Shown: piece by piece, positions 44,593 through 52,402 of the stretch
How positions within the stretch are numbered: the stretch's first letter is position 1
Layout: each line of letters starts with the position of its first letter
NCBI RefSeq assembly: GCF_016908145.1
Contig: NZ_JAFBDI010000003.1
Location: 1-64,000 of the forward strand
Source: Marinitoga litoralis
GTDB taxonomy: Bacteria > Thermotogota > Thermotogae > Petrotogales > Petrotogaceae
DNA: 64,000 nt
Direction: 5' to 3'
Position numbers and translations under genes: made by a program
The notes under the pieces: generated by a model
Database searches by the model: none
The model's input: only the letters and a program-made list of their open reading frames with translations
Told to the model about the DNA's origin: nothing

Positions 44593-45528
44593 ATGAACGG
44601 AGCTAAAGCAATTGAAATGAAAGGGGTTACAAGAAATTTTGGAGATGTAATAGCTTTAAATAATATAGACTTTGAAGTGGATGAAGGCAAGATAGTTGGA
44701 TTATTAGGTCCTAATGGTGCCGGAAAGTCAACTTTAATGAAGATTGTTTCTACTCTTATTTTACCTTCATCTGGAGAAGTTAAATCTTTTGGATATGATG
44801 TAGTAAAAGAAAAAAATAAAGTAAGGAATTTTATTAGCTTAGTTTCAGATTATACTGTTTTAGAGGATGAATTAACACCATATGAAAATCTTATTCTTTT
44901 TGGGAAAATAAGTAATGTAAAAGGAGATTTAAAAAAAAGAGCATTAAATCTTTTAGAAGATTTTGGACTAACTCAATATAAGAATAGACTAACAAAAAAT
45001 TTATCATCAGGAAATAAACAAAAATTAAATATAGCTAGATCTTTAATTAAAGATCCCAAATTATTATTATTAGATGAACCAACAATAGCTATTGATGTAG
45101 AAACTTCTAGATTCATTAGAGAATATATATTAGATCAAAATTTGAAGAATAATAAGACTATTTTAATCTCTTCACATTATATGTGGGAAGTGGAACAAAT
45201 AGCTTCAGAGATAGCTATTTTAGTTGATGGGAAAATAATTATTCAGGATAAAATGATTAATATTATGAAAAAATTTGAAGATGAATTATCTATTTTTGAA
45301 GTCGAATTAGAAAGTTCAGATTATTTTTCGAAAATAGAAGAATTAAAAAATAATGAAAATATTAGTGGTGTAAAGGTTATATCTTCTACTACTGTTATTA
45401 TTGAAACGCCAATAAAAAATATTGAGTTTAGTAAATTATTAAAAGACAATAATATTAAATGTACATATAGAAATATGAAATTATCTTTAGAAGATGTATA
45501 TTCTTATGTAATTAAAGGGAGATTTTAA
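44593..45528 (+). CDS. ABC transporter ATPase, NatA/CcmA-like, without permease
   Basis: 311-residue cytosolic ATPase. Walker A GPNGAGKSTLMK, signature LSSGNKQKLN, Walker B LLLLDEP, then a C-terminal regulatory region of about 90 residues. This is the drug/sodium-export NatA type. The ATG at 44593 follows GAGGTG, and the longer frame begins with a GTG at 44581 within smpB. No permease gene adjoins it: the next gene is a pseudouridine synthase, so its membrane partner is elsewhere. Confidence 0.87.
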   Translation: MNGAKAIEMKGVTRNFGDVIALNNIDFEVDEGKIVGLLGPNGAGKSTLMKIVSTLILPSSGEVKSFGYDVVKEKNKVRNFISLVSDYTVLEDELTPYENLILFGKISNVKGDLKKRALNLLEDFGLTQYKNRLTKNLSSGNKQKLNIARSLIKDPKLLLLDEPTIAIDVETSRFIREYILDQNLKNNKTILISSHYMWEVEQIASEIAILVDGKIIIQDKMINIMKKFEDELSIFEVELESSDYFSKIEELKNNENISGVKVISSTTVIIETPIKNIEFSKLLKDNNIKCTYRNMKLSLEDVYSYVIKGRF

Positions 45529-46223
45529 TGGATAGATTAGATAAATTTTTAGTAAACGCTAAAGTTGGATCAAGAAGTGAAGTGAAAAAATTAATAAAAA
45601 AAGGATTAATTAAGGTTAATGGTGAGATAATAAAAAAATTTGATTATAAGGTGTCAAATGAAGATATTATAGAATATAATAATGAAGTTGTTGAGGGAAG
45701 TAGATTAGTATACATAATGATAAATAAACCAATAGGTTATTTATCTTCTACATATGATTCTAGAGATAAATATGTGTTACAATTGATAGATCATAAATTC
45801 AAAGATGAATTATCTATTGCAGGAAGATTAGATAAAGATGCTCATGGGCTTCTTTTCTTAACAAATGATGGAGGACTTGTTCATAAAATAATATCTCCTA
45901 ATAAAAATATTTTTAAAACATATGAGGTTAAAGTTGAAGGAGATATTACAAAAGAAAAATTAAAAAAATTGGAAAATGGAATTGATTTAAAAGATTTTAC
46001 TACAAAACCAGCAATTATTGAAAAAGTAGAAGATAATATAATTACAATAAAAATCTCTGAAGGAAAATATCATCAGATAAAAAGAATGATGAAAGCTGTT
46101 GGACTAACTGTAGTTGATTTAAAAAGAATAGCTATAGGAAATTTATGTTTGGGAGACTTAAAAGAAGGAGAATGGATTGAAATTGAAAAACCAAATATTT
46201 TCAATAACAACTCCCCAGAATAA
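45528..46223 (+). CDS. RsuA/RluB-family rRNA pseudouridine synthase
   Basis: 231 residues: an N-terminal S4 RNA-binding domain (MDRLDKFLVNAKVGSRSEV...) and the catalytic domain with GRLDKDAHGLLFLTNDG, whose Asp in RLDKDA is catalytic. The family modifies 16S or 23S rRNA (RsuA, RluB, RluE, RluF); the exact site cannot be told. It overlaps the ABC gene stop by one base. Its last 66 bases overlap the convergent prepilin-peptidase-like gene, and no terminator lies between. Confidence 0.92.
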   Translation: MDRLDKFLVNAKVGSRSEVKKLIKKGLIKVNGEIIKKFDYKVSNEDIIEYNNEVVEGSRLVYIMINKPIGYLSSTYDSRDKYVLQLIDHKFKDELSIAGRLDKDAHGLLFLTNDGGLVHKIISPNKNIFKTYEVKVEGDITKEKLKKLENGIDLKDFTTKPAIIEKVEDNIITIKISEGKYHQIKRMMKAVGLTVVDLKRIAIGNLCLGDLKEGEWIEIEKPNIFNNNSPE

Positions 46224-46658
46224 ATAGTATCCTAAAGGTACTTTTTCTTTTTTTGAAAAGATTAAAGATAAAATTACTGAAAAAATTAATATATAAAAAA
46301 TATTATATCCATAGAATAACGATAATCCAAATAATAATTTTATGTCTCCAAATCCTAATTTATCTTTTTTTGAATAAGGTAATAATATCAAAAGGATTAT
46401 TATACTTATGGTCAAATTAATAAAATTTGTATTTATTATTCCTATTAAAATTATTGAATAATTAAAAATATCAGGAATATAAAAAGTATTAAAATCAATG
46501 AATGCAATCATACCCATTAATAATATTAATATATTAATTTTCCCATATAAAACTACTCCCAAAATAATTGGGAGTAGTATTTTTTTATTTAATTTAAGAG
46601 AGTTTATTATTATAAATATGTCTTCTTTAATCCAAGAAAACAGATTTTTCATCATCAT
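46158..46658 (-). CDS. prepilin-peptidase-like A24 aspartic protease without the methylase domain
   Basis: 166-residue polytopic membrane protein. The two catalytic Asp motifs of type IV prepilin peptidases are present: D55 in IDFNTFYIPD and D105 in GFGDIK (GxGDxK). The N-terminal zinc/methyltransferase part of PilD is missing, leaving the FlaK/CpaA-like core. The ATG triplet at the start lies in the last 32 bases of the TPR gene, with only a weak purine stretch upstream, so the start is uncertain; a Met downstream is possible. The tail overlaps the convergent pseudouridine synthase by 66 bases. No pilin genes are nearby. Confidence 0.78.
   Translation of the reverse strand: MMMKNLFSWIKEDIFIIINSLKLNKKILLPIILGVVLYGKINILILLMGMIAFIDFNTFYIPDIFNYSIILIGIINTNFINLTISIIILLILLPYSKKDKLGFGDIKLLFGLSLFYGYNIFYILIFSVILSLIFSKKEKVPLGYYLFWGVVIENIWFFNFNPFSFF
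46552..46585 (+). terminator. rightward terminator lying antisense inside the prepilin-peptidase-like gene
   Basis: ACTACTCCC (46552-46560) and GGGAGTAGT (46570-46578) flank AAAATAATT, then ATTTTTTTA on the plus strand. It is about 330 bases after the pseudouridine synthase stop and would end the clpC-to-synthase transcript inside the opposing gene. Confidence 0.7.
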
Positions 46659-47700
46659 TTAAATATTCTTCTAGAATATTTTTTACTCCATAATAATACC
46701 AAGAATATTTATCTTTTAACTCTTTTATAAGTTGTCTAGCCTCCTCGCTTCTTCCAGATTTAATCAATGGAACAGTCAATAATAATTTAAAGTGTTCATA
46801 ATTATCGTTTTTGTTTAAGAATTTCGTTATAAATTTCTCTACTTTATCATATTTACCATTTTGGAACATTATTTTAGACCAAATTTCCAAATCGCTAACA
46901 TATTCTGGTTGTGAAACTGAAATTTCTTCTTTTAATTCTTCTGCTTCAATATTTCTTTCTAATTTTCTATATATTTCCATTAATTCATATTTAGCTAAAA
47001 TGCTTTTTGGATATTTGTGTAAGAATTTTTCTAAAATTCTAGCTGCATTTTTAAGATTTCCACTTTGTCTATATGCGTCAGCAATCATAAAATAAGTAAC
47101 GGTATTTTCTGGCATTAATTCAACTTCTTTTAGCCATACTTCTGCAGCTTTTTCAAATTCTCCTAAATTAAAATATGTTTCTCCTAATTCTGCTAATGCT
47201 GCCACATTCCAAGGATCTTGTTTAACTGCTAGCTCTAAATATTTTTTTCCTTCATCAAAATTACCTTCTTCAATTAATACTGAACCGAGTATTTCATAAG
47301 CAGGTGTATAATTTGGGTCTATTTCAATCATGAATTTAACAATTTTTTTTAATTCGTCAAAATTATGATGATCTGCGTAATCTAAAATAACGTCATATAA
47401 TTCGTTTAATGTAGAATGATTAAAATCAGAAGGTTTTAAATTGAATTCATTTAAATATTTAATGAATTCAGAAAAAATGAAAGGTTTGGTAACAAAATTA
47501 GATAATATTCCTGGTATATACTCAGAAAATTTCTTAATTTTATTAGCCTCAACCATTAATTTTTCATTTGACTTTAAATCAGCTATCATTAAATCTAAAT
47601 CTCCTTCATACATAACATCAGCTAATATAACTGGAAAAACTGTTAAAGTATTTATTTCTATTTTTTCTCCATTTAAATCGAATATTGCAATTGTTTTCAT
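46627..47700 (-). CDS. tetratricopeptide repeat protein
   Basis: 357 residues, soluble. The first 60 residues form a distinct beta-rich domain starting TIAIFDLNGEKIEINTLTVFP; from about 100 to the end come TPR units, with clear repeats at NYTPAYEILGSVLIEEGNFDEG, WNVAALAELGETYFNLGEFEKA and NTVTYFMIADAYRQSG. A scaffold role is likely; partner unknown. An AAGGGGTGA ribosome site precedes the ATG. It overlaps the prepilin-peptidase-like gene by 32 bases, so the two may be co-transcribed. Confidence 0.85.
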   Translation of the reverse strand: MKTIAIFDLNGEKIEINTLTVFPVILADVMYEGDLDLMIADLKSNEKLMVEANKIKKFSEYIPGILSNFVTKPFIFSEFIKYLNEFNLKPSDFNHSTLNELYDVILDYADHHNFDELKKIVKFMIEIDPNYTPAYEILGSVLIEEGNFDEGKKYLELAVKQDPWNVAALAELGETYFNLGEFEKAAEVWLKEVELMPENTVTYFMIADAYRQSGNLKNAARILEKFLHKYPKSILAKYELMEIYRKLERNIEAEELKEEISVSQPEYVSDLEIWSKIMFQNGKYDKVEKFITKFLNKNDNYEHFKLLLTVPLIKSGRSEEARQLIKELKDKYSWYYYGVKNILEEYLNDDEKSVFLD

Positions 47701-47860
47701 AAAATCACCCCTTTATATTTTAATATTGATGTAATTATATTTTATCATTTTTTACATAAAATAATAAATGTTATTTTTTATTGTAAGTTTTAATTTTAAT
47801 AAAATGATTATGATTATATAGTATTAGTTATAAAAATCTAAAAGTATAGGATGGTAATAT

Positions 47861-48625
47861 ATGAAGTTATTTCGATATGTGGGTTATTTTTTTATATTAA
47901 TTTTAATATATTCATTTTTTTTAGAACCTTTTTCTATTAAAAAAAGTAATTTGAATATTGATATTCCAGAATTTGAATCAAATATAAAAATCATTCATAT
48001 TACTGATCTTCATATGTATAAATATATATTTTTTCATGATAAAATATTGAATATTATTAGGGAAGAAAAACCAGATATTATTTTATATACAGGAGATTCA
48101 ATTATAAAAAATACAGATAAAGATGATCTAAAAAAGTTTTTTGAAGAGTTAAGTAAAATAGCCCCAGTATATGTGGTATATGGGAATTGGGATTATTATA
48201 ATTTAGAAATGGTAAATGAAGTATACAATCAAAAAAATATACATATTATAAATAATAATACTATAAGTATATATTTTGATGATTTTTCATTAAAATTAAT
48301 AGGTCTTCCAATTTATAAAAAAATAGAATATATTGATACTACTCCAGCAAGTTATACTATAGCACTTGAGCATATACCAGATACAATATTTTATAATAAA
48401 GAAATATTTGATCAAGCTAACTTGATTTTAGCTGGCCATACACATGGAGGCCAAGTTTACATACCTTTTCTAACAAAATACTTTATAAAAAAATATTCTT
48501 TTTATTTGAGAGGCAAAGTTAACTTTAATGAAAACAAAATAATGTATATTAATAGAGGGTTGGGTGCTTGGTTTAATATTAGATTTTTAGCTCCTCCAGA
48601 AATTTTGATTATAACTTTAAATTAA
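47861..48625 (+). CDS. membrane-anchored metallophosphoesterase (YkuE/CpdA-like)
   Basis: 254 residues: an N-terminal membrane anchor (about 7-24), then the calcineurin-like motifs HITDLHMYK, YTGDSI, YGNWDYY (GNxD form) and LAGHTHGGQV, giving the metal ligands. This is the family of membrane-bound UDP-diacylglucosamine or phosphoester hydrolases; the substrate is unknown. The catalytic part faces outside or the cytosol depending on anchor orientation. It stands alone; the rpmE promoter lies just downstream. Confidence 0.88.
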   Translation: MKLFRYVGYFFILILIYSFFLEPFSIKKSNLNIDIPEFESNIKIIHITDLHMYKYIFFHDKILNIIREEKPDIILYTGDSIIKNTDKDDLKKFFEELSKIAPVYVVYGNWDYYNLEMVNEVYNQKNIHIINNNTISIYFDDFSLKLIGLPIYKKIEYIDTTPASYTIALEHIPDTIFYNKEIFDQANLILAGHTHGGQVYIPFLTKYFIKKYSFYLRGKVNFNENKIMYINRGLGAWFNIRFLAPPEILIITLN

Positions 48626-48663
48626 ATTTTAATATAATTGTTTATTAAAATATAAATTATTCC

Positions 48664-48692
48664 TTGACTATGAAAAGAGAATATGTTATAAT
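48664..48692 (+). promoter_or_regulatory. consensus promoter of rpmE
   Basis: TTGACT (48664-48669), 17-base spacer, TATAAT (48687-48692). Nearly perfect sigma-70 match; ATG is 39 bases further on. Confidence 0.88.
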
Positions 48693-48730
48693 TTTCCAGA
48701 CAAAAAAATTATAATATAGAGGTGAAATGC

Positions 48731-48946
48731 ATGAAAAAAGGAATACACCCTGAAATGAAACTTATCACTGTTAAATGTGCATGTGGTGCTGAACATCAAA
48801 TGTATAGTACAGAAGATAACTTCCGTGTGGATGTTTGTTCTAAATGTCATCCATTCTTCTTAGGGGAAACAAGTTCTCAAATTATTGATACAGAAGGAAG
48901 AGTTCAAAAGTTCAAAAACAAATACTCAAAATTTCTTAACTCATAA
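48731..48946 (+). CDS. rpmE: 50S ribosomal protein L31
   Basis: 71 residues, zinc-binding C+ type: CACG near the N terminus and [10 protein letters not shown] near residue 40 supply four Cys. The ATG at 48731 follows GAGGTG; an in-frame GTG nine bases earlier is part of that ribosome site. It has a strong promoter and ends before a stem-loop. Confidence 0.95.
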   Translation: MKKGIHPEMKLITVKCACGAEHQMYSTEDNFRVDVCSKCHPFFLGETSSQIIDTEGRVQKFKNKYSKFLNS

Positions 48947-48947
48947 G

Positions 48948-48965
48948 TGGGAGGATAACCTCCCA
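48948..48965 (+). terminator. stem-loop after rpmE (weak terminator or attenuator)
   Basis: TGGGAGG and CCTCCCA with an ATAA loop right after the rpmE stop. The downstream sequence is TATTATTAT rather than a T-run, so transcription probably continues in part to the S1 gene. Confidence 0.5.
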
Positions 48966-49003
48966 TATTATTATATATAAATTATTTTATGGAGGTAGTA
49001 CTT

Positions 49004-49378
49004 GTGGCTAAAAGTATGGCATTTGGCGAAACTGTTAAAGTAACTGTTAAGGACATTAAAAAATTCGGAGCATTTGTTACACTAGAATCTGGAGAAGAGG
49101 GATTTATTCACATTTCAAAGATTTCAAATGACTATGTTAAAAACATCTCAGACTTTTTAAAAGTTGGACAAGAACTCGAAGGAAAAATCATTGGGAAAAC
49201 TAAAGATGGGAAAGTAGAACTCTCCTTGAAAACCGAAGATATTCAAAAACAACCAGAAGAAAAGAAAGACGATGAATTCGAAAAGAAACTTACAAGATTC
49301 TTAAAAGACAGCGACAGAAAATTATCTGAATACTCAAGAAGACTCGAAAAGAAAAGAGGTGGCAAGGGGAAAAGATAA
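49004..49378 (+). CDS. S1-domain RNA-binding protein
   Basis: 124 residues. One S1/OB domain: GETVKVTVKDIKKFGAFVTL, EGFIHISKIS, and KVGQELEGKIIGKTKDGKVELSL, followed by a basic, charged tail. It resembles the YugI/general stress protein 13 group that binds ribosomes or mRNA. Start: the frame opens at ATG 48989, but that ATG is part of GGAGGT; the GTG at 49004 is at the right distance, so I use it. It lies 57 bases after rpmE and has a strong terminator. Confidence 0.85.
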   Translation: MAKSMAFGETVKVTVKDIKKFGAFVTLESGEEGFIHISKISNDYVKNISDFLKVGQELEGKIIGKTKDGKVELSLKTEDIQKQPEEKKDDEFEKKLTRFLKDSDRKLSEYSRRLEKKRGGKGKR

Positions 49379-49400
49379 TATTTAATATTTTAGGGGGATT

Positions 49401-49431
49401 AAGGCAGCTAATAAGCTGCCTTATTTTTTTT
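49401..49431 (+). terminator. terminator of the S1-domain gene
   Basis: AAGGCAGCT and AGCTGCCTT with an AATA loop, then ATTTTTTTTT on the plus strand. It overlaps the stop codon of the convergent FmdB-type gene. Confidence 0.9.
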
Positions 49432-49621
49432 CACTTGAAGACGATGATTTAGAATCAGTTATATAATAGCCGCTACCTTTAAAAGATATTCCTATTTTAC
49501 CGATACTTTTTCTTGCTTTTGAGCCACACTTTTCGCAATAAACTTCGTGTTCTTCATTCATGCCATGCATTATAGTGAATTCATGTTCGCAATTTTCGCA
49601 AACATATCTATATATTGGCAT
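49421..49621 (-). CDS. FmdB-family zinc ribbon protein
   Basis: 66 residues. The N-terminal PIYRYVCENCEHEFTIMHGMNEEHEVYCEKCG has two CxxC pairs for zinc, the FmdB/YhfH-like regulatory-protein family. Function is unknown; these are often near ribosomal or stress genes. The C-terminal half has a Ser-rich tail (SKSSSSSEKK). Promoter on the minus strand at 49640-49669. Confidence 0.9.
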   Translation of the reverse strand: MPIYRYVCENCEHEFTIMHGMNEEHEVYCEKCGSKARKSIGKIGISFKGSGYYITDSKSSSSSEKK

Positions 49622-49639
49622 TCAATCACCTCCCAGGTC

Positions 49640-49669
49640 ATTATATATTATCTGTAGTTATTTTAGCAA
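49640..49669 (-). promoter_or_regulatory. promoter of the FmdB-type gene
   Basis: Minus strand TTGCTA (49664-49669), 18-base spacer, TATAAT (49640-49645), 18 bases before the ATG. The -35 is imperfect. Confidence 0.55.
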
Positions 49670-49741
49670 TAATTTGTTTAAAAAGTATTTCACATAATTT
49701 AACTTCATACAACAAAAGAAAATATAAATTCTTTTTTTTAC

Positions 49742-49770
49742 TTGAATTATCAAAAGTTTTAGTGTATAAT
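49742..49770 (+). promoter_or_regulatory. promoter of secG-tyrS
   Basis: TTGAAT (49742-49747), 17-base spacer, TATAAT (49765-49770), about 42 bases before the secG start. Confidence 0.8.
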
Positions 49771-49812
49771 ATTTTTTGAGATAAAAGAATTATATCAAAG
49801 GAGGAATATGAA

Positions 49813-50052
49813 GTGTCAATTCTAACAGTATTAGCAGTATTAGTTCATATCGCGTTATCTATAGCTTTAATTTACTTTGCATTACAAAGAATGCAAAAAA
49901 ATGCTGAATTAGGTGGAGCATTTGGTTCAGGTGCTTCTCATACAATGTTTGGAAGAGAAAAAGGATTTGATCCTGCAGCAAAAATGGCTTTATGGGCAGG
50001 TATATTATTTATGGTATCTTGTTTTGTAGTAGCAGCACTTCTTGCGAGGTGA
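49813..50052 (+). CDS. secG: preprotein translocase subunit SecG
   Basis: 79 residues with two membrane segments (about 4-22 and 59-78) joined by a polar loop, and the motif GGAFGSGASHTMFG, the SecG signature. It assists SecYE in protein export. GTG start, chosen because AAAGGAGG is 8 bases upstream. tyrS begins 7 bases after its stop. Confidence 0.93.
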   Translation: MSILTVLAVLVHIALSIALIYFALQRMQKNAELGGAFGSGASHTMFGREKGFDPAAKMALWAGILFMVSCFVVAALLAR

Positions 50053-50059
50053 ATAAATA

Positions 50060-51250
50060 GTGGATTTTGAAAAACAATTCGAAATAATAAAAAGAAATAC
50101 AGTTGATCTTATTACAGATGATGATTTAAAAGAACGTTTGAAATCCAAAAAGACTTTAAGAGTTAAGTTAGGTGTGGATCCATCTAGACCTGATCTACAT
50201 TTAGGTCATGCTGTTGTTTTAAAAAAATTAAGAGAATTTCAAGATTTAGGTCACCAGGTAGTGTTAATTATTGGAGATTTCACTGCTAGAATAGGTGACC
50301 CATCAGGTCGTTCTAAGACTAGACCAATGCTTACTAAAGAAGAAGTAGAAAAAAATGCAGAGTCATATAAAAAACAAGCATTTAAGATTTTAGATCCAGA
50401 AAAAACAGAAATTAGATATAATGGCGAATGGTTAGATAAAATGTCTTTCTATGATGTTATTAAATTATCTTCCAATTATACTGTTGCCAGAATGTTAGAA
50501 AGAGACGATTTTGCTAAAAGATTAGCTAATAATGAACCTATTAGTGTGTCTGAATTTATGTATCCATTAGCACAAGCTTACGATTCTGTTATGGTAGAAG
50601 CAGATGTAGAAATTGGAGGTACAGATCAATTATTTAATCTTTTAGTTGGTAGAAAAATACAAGAAGCATATGGTCAAAAACCTCAAGTTGTATTAACAAT
50701 GCCTATAATTGAGGGTACTGATGGAAGTTTAAAAATGAGTAAGTCATATGATAATTACATTGCTTTTGAAGATGAGCCATTTGATATGTATGGAAAGGTT
50801 ATGTCTATTCCAGATACTTTAATATTAAAGTACATGAGATTGGCAACCGATATACCAGAAGAGAAGATTTTAGAATATGAAGAAAAAATGAAAAATAATT
50901 CTATTAACCCAAGAGATATAAAAATGGTTTTGGCTCATGAAATTGTTAAATTCTTCCATGGGGAAGAAAAAGCTAATTATGCTCAAAACGAATTTATTAA
51001 AGTCTTTCAAAAGAAAGATATTCCAGATGAAATGGAAGAAATAATAGTTGAAAATAATGTTTCAGTTATTGATTTATTAATGAGAACAAAAAGTGTTTCA
51101 AGCAAAAGTGAAGCAAAACGGCTTATTAATCAAGGTGCTGTTAAATTAAATGATGAAAAAATCAATGATCCATTCCAATTATTAGAGATTAAAGGTGATG
51201 AAATCTTAAGAATTGGGAAAAGGAGATTTTTTAAACTTAAAACAAATTAA
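50060..51250 (+). CDS. tyrS: tyrosyl-tRNA synthetase
   Basis: Class I aminoacyl-tRNA synthetase, 396 residues. HLGH at 47-50 is the HIGH motif, followed by IGDFTARIGDPSGRS; the KMSKS motif lies near residue 230; a C-terminal S4 domain (LMRTKSVSSKSEAKRLINQGAV...) binds tRNA. This is the TyrZ-like type with a long C-terminal S4 domain. GTG start. Likely co-transcribed with secG. Confidence 0.96.
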   Translation: MDFEKQFEIIKRNTVDLITDDDLKERLKSKKTLRVKLGVDPSRPDLHLGHAVVLKKLREFQDLGHQVVLIIGDFTARIGDPSGRSKTRPMLTKEEVEKNAESYKKQAFKILDPEKTEIRYNGEWLDKMSFYDVIKLSSNYTVARMLERDDFAKRLANNEPISVSEFMYPLAQAYDSVMVEADVEIGGTDQLFNLLVGRKIQEAYGQKPQVVLTMPIIEGTDGSLKMSKSYDNYIAFEDEPFDMYGKVMSIPDTLILKYMRLATDIPEEKILEYEEKMKNNSINPRDIKMVLAHEIVKFFHGEEKANYAQNEFIKVFQKKDIPDEMEEIIVENNVSVIDLLMRTKSVSSKSEAKRLINQGAVKLNDEKINDPFQLLEIKGDEILRIGKRRFFKLKTN

Positions 51251-51334
51251 AAATTTTTCTATTTTTATAGTATAATAATATAGGTGTGGTTTAAAAACAA
51301 AAAAATTCAAAATTTAAAAGAGGGGGTAGAGCGT

Positions 51335-52288
51335 ATGCGTAAAACATTATTAGTAGTAGCATTAGTTCTTTTTGGAGTGTTATCATTTGCTTTTAAGGAT
51401 GTGCCTGCAGATCATTGGGCATATGATTATGTAATGGATTTAGCTAACAGAGGAATTTTACCTATGGAAGACAATTTTAATCCGGATGTTGTATTAACAA
51501 AAGCAGAAATTGCTGTATTATTATCTGACACATTAACTTATTTAGAAAATGATCCAGTTTTAGCAAAAGCAGAAGATATTAAAAGAGTAGAAGAAGTTAT
51601 GAAGATGTTAGATATGAAATTAGGGGATGTTGCATTTTCTGTTGAAGCATTAAAAGGTGAAATTGATAATGTAAAAACAGCAAATGCAAGAAATTTCTTA
51701 GAATTAAAATATACTGTATTGGATTTATCCGACAGATTAAATGTATTACCTCAATTAAAAGATGATGTTGCAGTAAATATTGAAAACATTGATGGATTAT
51801 GGGAAGAATTAGATATGGTTAAATCAGATTTAGACTATGTTTCAGGTATGAATGTTAAAGAACATGAGATGTTAAAAGATATGTTAGCAGGAAAAGCAGA
51901 TAAAGAAGAATTAGATGCTTTATCAAAAGATTTAACAAAAGCTATGAATGAATTAGAAACATTAACTAAAGTAGCTTATAGAGCATTTAATAATGCTGAT
52001 ATGATTTTAGAAGATATGTTAGCTATGCAAGAAGATTTATATGAATTAGAAGAAAAAGTTAATGAAGTTTCACCAGCAAAATTAGGTGCTATTGAATCAG
52101 CAGTAACAGCTAATCAAAATGTATTAATCACATTATCAAAATCAAATAAAGAATTAGCAGGAAAAGTTGAAATGCATGAAGAAAAATTAAATACAGTAGA
52201 AGATTCAGCTTCAAAAGCAAATATTATGTCATTAGTTGCTTTATTAGTTGCAGGTGTTGCATTAGTTGTTCCTTTCGTAGTAAAATAA
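51335..52288 (+). CDS. Omp-alpha-like sheath protein (SLH, coiled coil, C-terminal anchor)
   Basis: 317 residues. Signal peptide ending about FAF, then an SLH-type domain (KDVPADHWAYDYVMDLANRGIL), a long heptad-rich coiled coil (about 75-290) and a C-terminal hydrophobic anchor (LVALLVAGVALVVPFVV). This is the Omp-alpha plan of Thermotogota: rod spanning periplasm, SLH end on the cell wall and tail in the outer sheath. The ATG at 51335 follows GAGGGGGT; the frame is open for 17 codons upstream. A TATAAT box (51271-51276) lies upstream without a clear -35. Confidence 0.9.
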   Translation: MRKTLLVVALVLFGVLSFAFKDVPADHWAYDYVMDLANRGILPMEDNFNPDVVLTKAEIAVLLSDTLTYLENDPVLAKAEDIKRVEEVMKMLDMKLGDVAFSVEALKGEIDNVKTANARNFLELKYTVLDLSDRLNVLPQLKDDVAVNIENIDGLWEELDMVKSDLDYVSGMNVKEHEMLKDMLAGKADKEELDALSKDLTKAMNELETLTKVAYRAFNNADMILEDMLAMQEDLYELEEKVNEVSPAKLGAIESAVTANQNVLITLSKSNKELAGKVEMHEEKLNTVEDSASKANIMSLVALLVAGVALVVPFVVK

Positions 52289-52325
52289 TATATCAACTGA
52301 ATAATTAATTTAACGTTAAAAACTC

Positions 52326-52354
52326 TTGACTTTTATTTACAAATATGATAGAAT
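52326..52354 (+). promoter_or_regulatory. promoter of the porin gene
   Basis: TTGACT (52326-52331), 17-base spacer, TAGAAT (52349-52354); the ribosome site GGAGG precedes the ATG at 52403. Confidence 0.8.
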
Positions 52355-52402
52355 AATTACAGTTTATTACAAATAAAATTTATATTTAAGGAGGTTGTTT
52401 GC

